This document shows, in pieces, positions 48,826 through 58,929 of a DNA stretch of 64,000 nt. Within the stretch, counting starts at the first letter, position 1. Each line of letters starts with the position of its first letter. The notes beneath the pieces are model-generated. The model made no database searches, had not been told where the DNA came from, and saw only the letters and a program-made list of their open reading frames with translations. Source of the stretch: Ignavibacteria bacterium (lineage in GTDB: Bacteria > Bacteroidota > Ignavibacteria > Tepidaquicellales > Tepidaquicellaceae). The stretch is from positions 682,001 to 746,000 of the forward strand of contig JADJYU010000001.1 of NCBI GenBank assembly GCA_016719565.1, given 5' to 3'. Both the position numbers and the translations under genes were made by a program.

Positions 48826-49614
48826 GTGAAAAAAATAATAACTCTTTCAGATAAAAAAGTTATAGAATATTTCTTCAGAAAAAACACCTGCCTGCATATT
48901 TATCCGATCGGAGATCTTGATGAATTCTTTTTTAAACATACAAAATGGTTTGCATTTACAGAAGGAAGTGAAATTCTTGAAATAGCATTTCTTTATACCG
49001 GCGTGGATCTTCCGGTATTGCTTGCAGTCTGTGACGGTGATTTAAAAAATATGAAGGATTTACTAAAAGGAATTTCACCTGAACTTCCGGATAAAATTTA
49101 TACTCATCTCTCACCCGGTCTTGAAACAATTTTTTCAAATAAATATAAGTCAGAGGATTTCGGCAGACATTATAAAATGTGTTTATTGAAAAATTTTTTT
49201 CTGGATATGAATGAAAGGGACAACATAAGAAGATTATTATCTGAAGACATTGAGGAGATCCGGAAATTTTATGCTGATGCTTATCCCGGGAACTGGTTTG
49301 ATATTCGTATGCTTGAGACCGGAAAATATTTCGGATATTATACAGACGGAAAATTAACCGGAGCTGCGGGAATTCATGTATACTCCACGGAGTACAAAGT
49401 TGCTGCGCTTGGAAATATTACTACACATCCGCTTCACAGGGGAAAATCAATCTGCCGCAAACTAACTTCGGCATTATGCAGTGATCTTTTTAAAACAACG
49501 GATCACATCGGACTGAATGTCCATGTTGATAATACAGCTGCGATAGAGTGTTACAAAAAAACCGGATTCAATTTCTCAGGAGAATATCATGAATACCTTT
49601 TTGTAAAAAAGTAA
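48826..49614 (+). CDS. GNAT-family acetyltransferase
   Basis: A GTG start is used; the upstream ATG is followed at once by a stop. The first ~110 residues are a divergent N-terminal domain. The C-terminal GNAT fold has the acetyl-CoA loop HRGKSICRKL and a typical ending NTAAIECYKKTGF. The FR47-like type fits. The substrate cannot be predicted. It stands alone between divergent and convergent neighbours. Confidence 0.8.
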   Translation: MKKIITLSDKKVIEYFFRKNTCLHIYPIGDLDEFFFKHTKWFAFTEGSEILEIAFLYTGVDLPVLLAVCDGDLKNMKDLLKGISPELPDKIYTHLSPGLETIFSNKYKSEDFGRHYKMCLLKNFFLDMNERDNIRRLLSEDIEEIRKFYADAYPGNWFDIRMLETGKYFGYYTDGKLTGAAGIHVYSTEYKVAALGNITTHPLHRGKSICRKLTSALCSDLFKTTDHIGLNVHVDNTAAIECYKKTGFNFSGEYHEYLFVKK

Positions 49615-49640
49615 ACTCAGAACAAACTGAAATTCGCTTG

Positions 49641-50030
49641 TTATATCTGCTCTATTACTTTCATAAGTTTATCCCTAACTTCATTAGCAAGACTTCCGAG
49701 ACGTTCATTTTCAACTGCTGACATTGAAGCTACCGGATCGACAGCAGAAATTTCTATATCTCCGTTATCAGTTTCCCGCACTACTACATTACACGGCAGG
49801 AAAACTCCTATTTTGTTTTCAGCAAGTATTGCTTTATGAGCGAAAGCAGGATTGCATGCGCCGAGTATCTTGTAATTACTTATTTCAGCGTCTATTTTCT
49901 TCTTAAGTGTATCTTTAACATCAATTTCGGTAAGCACTCCGAAACCTTCTTTTTTTAACTCTTCGGTGACCTTTAAAACTGCATCATCAAAGCCGGTGCC
50001 TGTAAGGGTTTTGTCAAAAGTGAATTTCAT
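49641..50030 (-). CDS. DUF302 domain protein
   Basis: The protein has 129 residues. The DUF302 features are FDDAVLKVTEELKKEGFGVLTEID at the start (described here in parts as FDDAVLKV and EGFGVLTEID), NPAFAHKAI, and FLPCNVVV with the conserved cysteine near residue 80. The family forms a small alpha/beta fold and is linked to redox or stress functions in other bacteria, without a defined reaction. No signal peptide is seen. It is convergent with the acetyltransferase gene. Confidence 0.85.
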   Translation of the reverse strand: MKFTFDKTLTGTGFDDAVLKVTEELKKEGFGVLTEIDVKDTLKKKIDAEISNYKILGACNPAFAHKAILAENKIGVFLPCNVVVRETDNGDIEISAVDPVASMSAVENERLGSLANEVRDKLMKVIEQI

Positions 50031-50294
50031 AATATCAGTTTATTTTAATTATTAAAGCGCCGGTATTCCCGGCTTTAAAATTTGTTATTGATTAACGTCA
50101 GTGCGTTATTAAAATTATTTAACTTCACTCAGCTAATTATACAATCCAAAAATACTGATTTCGTCTGCTTATAATAAGTGAAAAGCCTGTTCTCATTTGA
50201 TTTCGGGTGTTGATGAAGATTAATAATTGAGTTTAATTGCAGATGTATATAATTTAATTTATAACTCCAATAATTTTTAATCAAAAACACTATC

Positions 50295-50771
50295 ATGAAA
50301 AATCTAAGCGCCATAGGACTCGACAGTAAAAAATCAAAAGAACTCGCCGATAAGCTGAATATACTGCTTGCTAATTATTCGGTGTTTTATCAAAACACAA
50401 GAGGATTTCACTGGAATATAAAAGGTGAAAAATTTTTTGAACTTCATTTGAAATTCGAAGAGCTGTATAACAATCTTTTTCTTAAGATCGATGAGATCGC
50501 AGAAAGAATTCTTACGCTGGGTTATTCACCGGATCACCGACATTCAGTTTATTCGAAAGAATCAGAAATAAAAGAAAGTTCACAGGTATCCGACGGAATG
50601 AAGTCGGTTCAGAATATTCTTAGTTCTTTCAAAGTCTTGATCGGCATACAGAGAGAACTTCTGGACTTATCAGATGAAGCCGGAGATGAAGGCACCAACG
50701 CGCTAATGAGTGATTACATAAGAGAGCAGGAGAAACTGGTATGGATGTATTCATCTTTTCTGAATAAATAA
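50295..50771 (+). CDS. dps: Dps/ferritin-like DNA-protection protein
   Basis: The protein has 158 residues and a four-helix ferritin fold. The inter-subunit ferroxidase ligands are all present with Dps spacing: His39 (GFHWNI), His51, Glu55, Asp66 and Glu70. Dps forms a 12-subunit shell that oxidises Fe(II) with peroxide and stores the iron, sheltering DNA in stress. The N-terminus is short, with few lysines, so direct DNA binding is uncertain. It is convergent with the metallophosphatase gene; the stops lie 9 bases apart. Confidence 0.9.
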   Translation: MKNLSAIGLDSKKSKELADKLNILLANYSVFYQNTRGFHWNIKGEKFFELHLKFEELYNNLFLKIDEIAERILTLGYSPDHRHSVYSKESEIKESSQVSDGMKSVQNILSSFKVLIGIQRELLDLSDEAGDEGTNALMSDYIREQEKLVWMYSSFLNK

Positions 50772-50780
50772 ATTTCTCCG

Positions 50781-53132
50781 CTACTGCTTTTCTAAATTTG
50801 CAGTCATTGGAAACACCCATTCAGCAGTTGAGTCCATAGATTTATCCGGCGGTCTTACATTATCTGATGTTTCTATATCTTTCCACTTCAGCTGACCGTT
50901 GACTCCGTATGGAATTAAGCTGACAGTACCTTTGGACGGTTCAATTTTTATTTCAAAGAAGCTCTGAAAGAACGGCGATTTATTATAGTCGAAAGCGGCG
51001 GAAAGAAATTCAGGATTAAAAGGCCATCCCCCGAGATTCTTTGTCCAGTACCATGCAGGCGCTTTCAGAATATTATTATTGTCTTCAATTTTTTTAACTA
51101 ACGGTTCAGTAGCAGGATAGTGCGCCCATTCTTTTTCCGGCATTTGATCTTTTGGCTTCATTGCAGCTCCGATACTGAGATAAGCTCCGCCGCCGCCGTT
51201 CACAAAATGATACATCTTTGACTCCGGATCATTTCCGAAGCCGTGTTCCACATAATATTCAAGATCATGCGTGTCCCCGCCCATTACCAGATTAACTTTA
51301 TAGTCACGAAGCAGCTGATGCAGCGCTTCAAAATCCGGATTGAGATTTCCCTGATATTCTCCAATAGCATAAAACGGATGACCGATCAGTATCATAATGT
51401 ATTTTCCCTTTGACGCTTCGAGCACTTGTTTCAGCCACTCCATCTGAATATCATCAATCGTCCGGGTCACTCCTGTTTCAATGGTAATAAATGCAAACTT
51501 ATCGGTTTGAATCTGGAAGTAAGGTGATTTTTGAAAACCTGTTTTGACTCCGTAATCTGTTTTGAGTCTTTCAGCTTCCTTTATCATTTTATTTATGTGC
51601 CCTTCCGTAGAAGCGGAAAATTTAAGATCTGCATTCACTCTTGCAATCATTGCATCATAAGCTGCTTTTGGATCAAAGAATGTAGCTGTAAATCCTTCAA
51701 GCGCGTCATACCAGTCGTGATTACCCGGGATCGCATAGACCGGTTTGCTGATCCCTTTCATCGGAAGCCAGAATTTATTTTCATAATCCTTCATCTCTCC
51801 GGAGGGATATACAATGTCTGTAGAGATTATAAGAAATTTCACATCCGGTTTTTCCGAAACTATCTGTATCTGATCTTTCAGACAAAGCTGCGATGCGTCT
51901 CCTTCTCCCGGATCCCCGATCACAATAAAGGAAAAATCAGAATTATCATTTACTCCTTCCGGTAATAATCTGAATGCGTCAGCATTGATAATTTCCCCGC
52001 TTGACTCTGCTATCGCCATTCTCCACTCATTTGTTCGCGATGCAGCCCAGCTGTCCCAGATTCCCGCAGCCCAGTTCTCCGTGTCAAAATACCAGCTCAT
52101 TCCGAATACAGGAATTATAGCGGCAAACATTGCTGCGTAAGGAAGTCCGGTCTGCATACCTGTCATGAATGCCGTTTTGTATGAATAACCCGAGTTACGC
52201 AGCCGGATGGAAACTCTCAGACGCCGTTCGAGATAATTATTTACAACCCTTCTGAGACTATACCACTTCCTTTGCTCAGCAGGAACTTCATCAACCCACG
52301 TCCACAATTTTCTTGACAAAGGTGCGGTAAATTTTCTGAACACAGCCTTAAGCGGAGTGATGATACCAAATGTAATAATTAATGCAATTACGATATCTCC
52401 GAAGAGAGCAAAGCCCGGTGATAAAATACCGAGAGCGGTTTTGTCAAACCCCATTCTGCCGAGATGAATAGCAAATAAGAGAATTAAAAAAAGTAAGATC
52501 CATCCTTTATCAACCGGACGTCTTAAAACTTCTTCGGACATAATTTTTTTTACAGTGCTATTAACTGAAGGATTATCCGGCAGCCCGAGACTTTCAATAA
52601 CATCTTTTCCGCTTGATTCGATAACTCCTTCTTTTGCATTGAAGATGGAAACTGCCGTTCCGAAGATCCTCCATGCTCCGGCAAGAGCTATTGTCCAGTC
52701 AGCTCCGAAATTTTTTGTAAAAAATATCAGGGCAATGACCGAAAAGTTTCCGATCATTGCCAGAGCGTCAAATTTATAATCAGAACCTTTCCTGTAATTT
52801 CTAAAAGCTTCAATTCCATATTTGACTCCGTCAATAAAAAAAGAAACCGCGATTAAAATTATCAGCGCAGTTCCCATGATAATAGATGCATTGATGAGAA
52901 GTACCCCGAACATCAAAGTGATGGACGCGCTGAACCAGGCGGATTTTCTTTCAGAATCAGTTGCCCTTCTGAAGCCGTGTAAAATTTCCAGTACACCGGT
53001 TATAACCAGCAGCATTCCTAGTCTGGGCTCCAGCGGACCTTCCGGCCATATAGGTGCGATTACAGCTAAAATACCAAGAAGTAAAGCAATCGAAACGAAT
53101 ACGTATTTCTGTAATGGGTTAGGAAGATTCAT
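50781..53132 (-). CDS. Membrane-anchored metallophosphatase with HdeD-like N-terminus
   Basis: The protein has 783 residues. Residues 1-170 hold about six membrane helices with the look of an HdeD/DUF308-type domain (ITGVLEILHGF). Two more helices follow (~211-260), then another segment near 325-345. The C-terminal part is a calcineurin-like phosphoesterase: IGDPGEGD (405-412), ISTDIVYPSG, GNHDWYD, IGHPFYA and GGDTHD, giving the two-metal centre. The phosphatase domain is followed by a beta-rich tail. The combination of an HdeD-like membrane part and a phosphoesterase is unusual. The substrate and the side of the membrane on which the enzyme faces are unknown. Confidence 0.8.
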   Translation of the reverse strand: MNLPNPLQKYVFVSIALLLGILAVIAPIWPEGPLEPRLGMLLVITGVLEILHGFRRATDSERKSAWFSASITLMFGVLLINASIIMGTALIILIAVSFFIDGVKYGIEAFRNYRKGSDYKFDALAMIGNFSVIALIFFTKNFGADWTIALAGAWRIFGTAVSIFNAKEGVIESSGKDVIESLGLPDNPSVNSTVKKIMSEEVLRRPVDKGWILLFLILLFAIHLGRMGFDKTALGILSPGFALFGDIVIALIITFGIITPLKAVFRKFTAPLSRKLWTWVDEVPAEQRKWYSLRRVVNNYLERRLRVSIRLRNSGYSYKTAFMTGMQTGLPYAAMFAAIIPVFGMSWYFDTENWAAGIWDSWAASRTNEWRMAIAESSGEIINADAFRLLPEGVNDNSDFSFIVIGDPGEGDASQLCLKDQIQIVSEKPDVKFLIISTDIVYPSGEMKDYENKFWLPMKGISKPVYAIPGNHDWYDALEGFTATFFDPKAAYDAMIARVNADLKFSASTEGHINKMIKEAERLKTDYGVKTGFQKSPYFQIQTDKFAFITIETGVTRTIDDIQMEWLKQVLEASKGKYIMILIGHPFYAIGEYQGNLNPDFEALHQLLRDYKVNLVMGGDTHDLEYYVEHGFGNDPESKMYHFVNGGGGAYLSIGAAMKPKDQMPEKEWAHYPATEPLVKKIEDNNNILKAPAWYWTKNLGGWPFNPEFLSAAFDYNKSPFFQSFFEIKIEPSKGTVSLIPYGVNGQLKWKDIETSDNVRPPDKSMDSTAEWVFPMTANLEKQ

Positions 53133-53526
53133 TTTAAAATGAATTTAAATTTCAAATCAGGGTAAGATTTTTTTGAAGACATTCTGAATAATAGGATGCA
53201 ATATATCTCTGATATATTTAAATTTAAACTCACATTTATAATTTGTAATACTTAATAATTATTGCATAACAAAGTGGTCCTGATCTAAAATAAAAGAACC
53301 ATAAATTAAAAGACAATATACTTTTATGTTTGGGCTGGGAATTATAAAAAACAAATTCCACATAAAAAATTTATATACTGCTTTGATATTTTTTATCAGA
53401 ATATTTAACTTTGATGCGGTTCGTAAGGGCATCATTTAGCGATCCGGGAATTTTTTAAAAATGATTTATGGAAAATAATGTAACGGCGAAAATTCTTGAA
53501 AACGAAATATTAACTTAAAAGAAAAC
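53133..53526. other. Divergent promoter spacer
   Basis: About 390 AT-rich bases separate the divergent metallophosphatase and helicase genes and must hold both promoters. No hairpin, repeat or small gene stands out. Confidence 0.4.
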
Positions 53527-55356
53527 ATGAAATTAACAGAAGAACAAAAAGCTATTATCAGCTCCGCAGGCAATATAAAGATCAATGCTGTGGCAGGTTC
53601 AGGCAAGACCACAACGATCATCGAATATGCAAAAACCCGTCCGCAGAACAGCAGAATTCTTTATCTCGCATTTAACAGATCAGTAAGAAATGAAGCTGTA
53701 AAAAAATTTGCAGCAAAAGGGCTTAACAATGTCAAAGTGGAAACCGCTCACTCGCTTGCTTTCAGGCAGATCGTATATAAATACAATTACAAGGTACGCG
53801 CTCACGGATTTAAATCTCACGACGTAATAGACATACTCCGGCTTAAAAGTCCGGGAGAGCAGCACGGTGAGTACATTGCGGCAAATCACATTCTTAAATT
53901 TCTTTCATACTTCTGCAACAGCACCGTAAAAAAAGTCAGCGAGCTGAATTATAAGGAGACAGTTTCCGATAAAGAGGCAATGACCTTTGTGATGAAGCAT
54001 TATGGATTCATTGAGAATCAAACAAGACTTCTTCTTGCGAAGATGAATAATTCGGAGATTGAGATCACGCATGATTTTTATTTAAAAAAATTTCAGCTGT
54101 CCGAACCGAAGCTCGAATTTGATTATATACTTTTTGATGAAGGGCAGGATGCTTCAGCTGTAATGCTTGACGTATTTATGAATCAGGATGCGGTAAAAGT
54201 CATTGTCGGCGATACGCATCAGCAGATTTACGGATGGCGATACGCTGTTAATTCACTGGAGAAGGCAGACTTCACGACATATGGTCTTACGAAGAGTTTT
54301 CGTTTCGGACAGGACATTGCTGATCTGGCAATGTCAGTACTGAAAAGAAAGGATCTTCTGAAATCATTTACGAATACGCCAATATCCGGTGAGATAGCAG
54401 CAATCGAAAATGATAACAGCAAAGTGACTGCAATTTTAGGCAGAACAAATCTCGGTCTTCTGATAAAAGCAATTGAAACAGTAACCGAAAATAGTAAATA
54501 CACGCGGCTGTATTTTGAAGGCAATATAAATTCTTACACATATGCCGATGAAGGAGCATCGCTTTATGATGTGCTGCATTTATACAACGGAAAGAGAAAA
54601 CTTATCAGAGACAAGCTTTTAAAAACTATGAAAAGCATGAGTGAGCTTCATCAGTATATTGAAAAGACGGAAGATATGCAGCTGTCTATGTTAGTAGAAA
54701 TAGTAAAGAAATACGGCAATGATCTTCCGAAAATAATCAGAAGAATAAAAGCAATGCATGTTAATGATGATGAAAAAGACACTGCCGAAATTATTTTCTC
54801 GACAATTCACAGATGCAAGGGAATGGAATACGATGATGTCCGGCTTGTGAATGATTTTATGACAGAGGAAAAAATTAAGGAGAAAGCGGATGAATTAAAG
54901 TCGGAAGGGTTAAGTTCGTCAAAACTGAATGAAGAAATAAATTTACTTTATGTAGCAGTAACGAGAACGAGGAAAAAACTTTCTATCCCCGAATGTCTGG
55001 TTCCGAAAGGTCTGAAGGAATCCCCTGACATTTTCATTATAAAGCCTGATCTGAAGAAAAGCAGCAGCAGTAATAAGGATAAATTCAAAGACGGAAAAAT
55101 CCCATTTGAAAAACCGGATTTCAGAGAATTTTCTGATGAAAAAAACAGCTCAATCCATAACGGGAAATCATTTGACAGGATCAGGGAGAGACACCGTTCA
55201 GCATATTTGCCGTGGTCAAAGAAACTTGATAATGAACTCAGGGAAATGTACAGCAAGGGAGAAGCAATTGAAACTATTGCAAAGAAGTCCGGAAGGACCG
55301 CCGGCGCAATAAGATCGAGAATACAGAAACTTGAGCTTGATGAAAATTTCGGCTGA
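53527..55356 (+). CDS. UvrD/FBH1-like helicase with C-terminal helix-turn-helix
   Basis: The protein has 609 residues. Superfamily 1 motifs are clear: Walker A AVAGSGKTT (21-29), motif II FDEGQDAS, motif III GDTHQQIYGWRYA, motif IV-type SFRFGQDIA, motif V TIHRCKGMEYDDV and motif VI YVAVTRTRKK. The last ~50 residues (LPWSKKLDNELREMY and AGAIRSRIQKL) form a Myb/SANT-like helix-turn-helix. Such proteins unwind DNA 3'-5' and remove obstacles or recombination intermediates. The arrangement is close to the FBH1-like group rather than to replicative PcrA, being shorter in the 2B region. Confidence 0.85.
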   Translation: MKLTEEQKAIISSAGNIKINAVAGSGKTTTIIEYAKTRPQNSRILYLAFNRSVRNEAVKKFAAKGLNNVKVETAHSLAFRQIVYKYNYKVRAHGFKSHDVIDILRLKSPGEQHGEYIAANHILKFLSYFCNSTVKKVSELNYKETVSDKEAMTFVMKHYGFIENQTRLLLAKMNNSEIEITHDFYLKKFQLSEPKLEFDYILFDEGQDASAVMLDVFMNQDAVKVIVGDTHQQIYGWRYAVNSLEKADFTTYGLTKSFRFGQDIADLAMSVLKRKDLLKSFTNTPISGEIAAIENDNSKVTAILGRTNLGLLIKAIETVTENSKYTRLYFEGNINSYTYADEGASLYDVLHLYNGKRKLIRDKLLKTMKSMSELHQYIEKTEDMQLSMLVEIVKKYGNDLPKIIRRIKAMHVNDDEKDTAEIIFSTIHRCKGMEYDDVRLVNDFMTEEKIKEKADELKSEGLSSSKLNEEINLLYVAVTRTRKKLSIPECLVPKGLKESPDIFIIKPDLKKSSSSNKDKFKDGKIPFEKPDFREFSDEKNSSIHNGKSFDRIRERHRSAYLPWSKKLDNELREMYSKGEAIETIAKKSGRTAGAIRSRIQKLELDENFG

Positions 55357-55450
55357 AGTTTTACAGGTCTGGAAATAAAACTCATGTCAGGTAAGTTTCG
55401 TTTGATCAAATAACCAAGAACTTTAAACAAAACAAATATTAAAGATCTAT

Positions 55451-56074
55451 ATGGATCCAAAAAAAGCTTATGATCTTTGGGCGAATCAATACGACACAGA
55501 TTTAAACAAGACAAGAGATCTTGAAAGAATAGCGCTCAGAAACGAACTTAACAATATTAATTTTGAATCATGTCTCGAGATCGGATGCGGGACGGGAAAA
55601 AATACGGAATGGTTTGTAACACGTGCAGAGAAAATTACGGCAGTTGATCTTTCTGCCGAAATGCTTGAGAAAGCGAAGCAAAAAATTAATTCACCTAATG
55701 TTAGTTTTGTGAATTCGGACATTAAAAAGGAATGGAAATTTGTTACGCAAAAATATGATCTTGTCAGTTTCAGTCTTGTGCTCGAACACATAGAAGATCT
55801 TGAACATGTCTTTAAAGAATCCACTGAAGCATTGAATCCCCGCGGTTACATATTTATTGGCGAGCTGCATCCATACAAACAGTATACCGGGACAAAAGCC
55901 GGATTTGAAACTGAAAAGGGAATAGAAACGGTAACTTGTTTTAATCATAACATTTCAGACTTTATTGTTCCGGCAAAAAAGTACGGGCTGAAAATTAAGG
56001 AAGTTAATGAATATTTTGATAATGAAGACAGAACACAGGTTCCGAGGATATTAACATTACTGTTCCGGAAATAA
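55451..56074 (+). CDS. SAM-dependent class I methyltransferase
   Basis: The protein has 207 residues. Motif I LEIGCGTGK is at 42-50, an acidic end of strand 2 lies in VDLSAEML, and motif post-II is NSDIKKEW. The later fold reads FSLVLEHIEDL and NPRGYIFIGEL. This is a Methyltransf_11/25-type fold. The substrate is not evident; the closest general resemblance is to small-molecule methyltransferases. It lies 94 bases after the helicase gene. Confidence 0.8.
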   Translation: MDPKKAYDLWANQYDTDLNKTRDLERIALRNELNNINFESCLEIGCGTGKNTEWFVTRAEKITAVDLSAEMLEKAKQKINSPNVSFVNSDIKKEWKFVTQKYDLVSFSLVLEHIEDLEHVFKESTEALNPRGYIFIGELHPYKQYTGTKAGFETEKGIETVTCFNHNISDFIVPAKKYGLKIKEVNEYFDNEDRTQVPRILTLLFRK

Positions 56075-56156
56075 TCTGAGTAAATGAAATAAAAAACCGG
56101 ATAAGATTTCCGGCCAGTTAAAATTAATAATCGGAAATCATTAAAAATTACTGGAA

Positions 56157-57044
56157 TTATTTTATAAGTATCATCTGCTTTGTATCTTCAAAAGTGTTAC
56201 TGCCTGAAATAGCTCTTATCTTATAGAAATAAACTCCGCTTGAATAGTTGGCTCCGTTCCAGAATACTTTATATCTTCCGGATTTAAAATTCCTGTTCAC
56301 AAGTGTCTCAGTCTGCTTTCCCAATGCGTCATAAATTGTTATGCTGACATCCGAATCATACTGAAGACTGAAAATAATATTTGTCGAAGGATTAAACGGG
56401 TTCGGATAATTCTGATCAAGCTCATACTTTTCTACGATCACATCAGGACCGATTAGATTTTCGACAATGAAATGATCTATCCACACATTATCAGAACTAA
56501 CGCCCAGTGCGCTGCCATCTTTGAGATAATAGTTAACGGCAAAGTAAATTGTTTTACCTGCATAAGAAGATAGGTCGTAAGTTTTATTATGCCATACGGT
56601 CGATGGTCCTTCCACTTTGAATCTGTCAATCTCAACGAAATCCTGAATATTATTTTCCGTGACGGAGATTAAAACCCTTAGAGTATCTTTATAACTTTTA
56701 TCCACGGCTCCGCACCAGAATGAAAGACGGTCATACTTGTCAATTTTTATCTGCGGTGAAATTACCCATTCATCTATAAGTCGGTCATCATTTGCATTGA
56801 GCGAATTATAATTAATAAAATAATTTCCGGCATGCGGATAAAGATAACCGGCGTCTGTAAAAGTAAAAGAACCGCTTAGCACCGGATACTCAACCATGTT
56901 ACCGTCATTGTTGATGAATTTCCATCCGCGGCTTTCAGCGTCCGGTGACTCAAAAGTTTCGATAAACTTTATAAGCTGTGCGAATGAATTATCAGTGAAC
57001 GTCAGACTGAATAGTAGAACAATATATATTATAATTTTTTTCAT
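56157..57044 (-). CDS. T9SS cargo protein with choice-of-anchor J domain
   Basis: The protein has 295 residues with a signal peptide (IIIYIVLLFSLTFTDNSFA). Residues ~25-190 form a cleaved-adhesin/choice-of-anchor-J jelly roll: FIETFESPDAESRGWKF, DEWVISPQI and DNVWIDHFIV. The C-terminus is a T9SS sorting domain (LDQNYPNPFNPST, SGVYFYKIRAISG). It is exported by the type IX system and attached or released at the surface. It follows the phospholipase-like gene with a three-base gap, so both are on one transcript. Such domains often bind carbohydrate, but this is not shown here. Confidence 0.85.
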   Translation of the reverse strand: MKKIIIYIVLLFSLTFTDNSFAQLIKFIETFESPDAESRGWKFINNDGNMVEYPVLSGSFTFTDAGYLYPHAGNYFINYNSLNANDDRLIDEWVISPQIKIDKYDRLSFWCGAVDKSYKDTLRVLISVTENNIQDFVEIDRFKVEGPSTVWHNKTYDLSSYAGKTIYFAVNYYLKDGSALGVSSDNVWIDHFIVENLIGPDVIVEKYELDQNYPNPFNPSTNIIFSLQYDSDVSITIYDALGKQTETLVNRNFKSGRYKVFWNGANYSSGVYFYKIRAISGSNTFEDTKQMILIK

Positions 57045-57047
57045 ATT

Positions 57048-58682
57048 CTAAAAACAAAATCCTGGAAACATTATATCCTTAACTCTTTGAAGCATCTCAA
57101 GCGCGCCGCCTATAGTTCCGGGAACAGGCTGATTTATTCCTGCATGTTTCATGGCAATTCCTACAAGACCTCTCTGAAATCCGGTTAACTTTTCGTTATT
57201 AAAATATTCCCTGTCACCGAAATAACTGTATGGTCTAGGATGAGTTTCAGGCCAGTCGCTTCTATCACGCGGTTTGCTGAGATTAAAAAGATTATTCAGC
57301 GAAGCCGGGTTGAATTCGTCTCTGTTTGTCAGATAATTAAATCCGTATTTTTCCTTAAGAGTTTTAATAACGGATGTATGTTCTAACTGCTCATGAATGA
57401 TCGTATTCTTTTTAAAATAAGCTGAGACCAGTACGGCAGGAACTCTCAGACCGCTTCTGTCAAAATTAAATCCCATTTCGTTTCCGTGTGTGTAAGGTAC
57501 GGGAATATTTAAATAAGGCGGAGTTACTTTTACCGGCGGCACGTGATCATAACATCCGCCGTGCTCATCATATGTAATGATCAGCAGAGTATTCTGATAA
57601 TTGTTTGTTTTACTATTGGAATTTTTTATTGCATTATAAACAGTGTGTATCAGCTGTTCTCCCGCAAGTACATTAGACGGCGCGGGAAAATTTGTATTTT
57701 GCATACTGCCTTCATCAGGGGGATGCTCATCATTATGAAACCAGTGCATTCTCGGCTCGACAAAGGAATACTTCGGCAGATTGCCGTTCTTTACGTCTGA
57801 AAGAAATTTATCAAAAGTACAGAAGTGATCAAGATGTTTTATAAGTCTAGGTAAATGAAGCAGAAGAGTAGCGGGAATAATATCAAGTACATCGAAATAA
57901 ACTTTCCACGGTACATTCATATCCTGCAGGCGGTTATAAACAGTGACTCCGGCATTATTAACCCATCTTTCCGAAGGAGAATTATTTACAAACCCCCATG
58001 AAGCGGCAGAGTTAAAAAATGATCTGTTGCAGTAAGTCTGTGTCGGCACAGAGCAGAACCAGTTATCACACACGGCAAACTCCTTTGCGAGTTTACTTAT
58101 AACAGGAACTGCAGTTGGCGGAAAGCAGCCCATGATGATCTTGTATTCATCGTCCTTTGGATATCTTCCGAAAAATAATTTAAAGTAATAAATATAATCA
58201 GTTACAAATCCATTCATTGATGCAGTATCAGGTACGGGAAAAGGTTCATTGTAAGGCGGCTGCATCTGTGATATGTGTCTGTATTTGTTTGAATCCGGAA
58301 GTATAGTTCCGAAGAGCTGTGTATTCACATGTGGATATTCTTCTCCGGGATCGGGGCTCGGATTTGTCATTATAGTATCGGGATAAACCTTAACACTGTC
58401 TTTTGAATAAACCGTGTCGGATGGATTTATATTCAGAGGATTTGATAAATTTTTCCCGGCTACACCATTGAAGTAATCGCCGGGCGGAACTTCACCCGGG
58501 GAGTATAGATAACCAAGCATATTATCGAATGATCTGTTCTCAAGCATCAGAACGACTATATGTTCATACTTATCAATGTTAGCAAGAACGGTTTCGTTTT
58601 TAAGAATCGACGGAAAAACTGAACCGACTGCTCCGAGGGCAATTGAAGAACCGGTAAGTCTGAGAAATTCTTTTCTATTCAC
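57048..58682 (-). CDS. Secreted phospholipase C/acid phosphatase-like phosphoesterase (PF04185 type)
   Basis: The protein has 544 residues. The N-terminus NRKEFLRLTGSSIALGAVGS is like a Tat signal in position but has a lysine in place of the second arginine. The conserved active-site stretches are VVLMLENRSFDNMLG (~43-57), SVPTQTYCNRSFF and TYDEHGGCYDHVPP. Members hydrolyse phosphate esters such as phospholipids, using a bound metal. The enzyme would act in the periplasm or outside the cell. The next gene, a T9SS cargo, starts three bases after its stop. Substrate preference cannot be read from sequence. Confidence 0.85.
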   Translation of the reverse strand: MNRKEFLRLTGSSIALGAVGSVFPSILKNETVLANIDKYEHIVVLMLENRSFDNMLGYLYSPGEVPPGDYFNGVAGKNLSNPLNINPSDTVYSKDSVKVYPDTIMTNPSPDPGEEYPHVNTQLFGTILPDSNKYRHISQMQPPYNEPFPVPDTASMNGFVTDYIYYFKLFFGRYPKDDEYKIIMGCFPPTAVPVISKLAKEFAVCDNWFCSVPTQTYCNRSFFNSAASWGFVNNSPSERWVNNAGVTVYNRLQDMNVPWKVYFDVLDIIPATLLLHLPRLIKHLDHFCTFDKFLSDVKNGNLPKYSFVEPRMHWFHNDEHPPDEGSMQNTNFPAPSNVLAGEQLIHTVYNAIKNSNSKTNNYQNTLLIITYDEHGGCYDHVPPVKVTPPYLNIPVPYTHGNEMGFNFDRSGLRVPAVLVSAYFKKNTIIHEQLEHTSVIKTLKEKYGFNYLTNRDEFNPASLNNLFNLSKPRDRSDWPETHPRPYSYFGDREYFNNEKLTGFQRGLVGIAMKHAGINQPVPGTIGGALEMLQRVKDIMFPGFCF

Positions 58683-58929
58683 GAACAGGATTTAATAAAA
58701 GAAATATTTTTATTAAAAGAAATTAATTTAATAACATGAATTACTTTCTAAGATTACCAATATAAAAAAATGAATTTAAAAATTCATCTTATTTGAAATT
58801 TAATATTTTAATTATTTTCATATATAAAGCCGAAACAATAAATGCTTATTTCAAAAAGATAAAACCGGAATCAAAGAGTAGATACTTTAAATATAAATAT
58901 ATATTTTGTTATCTTACAATTAAAAACTA

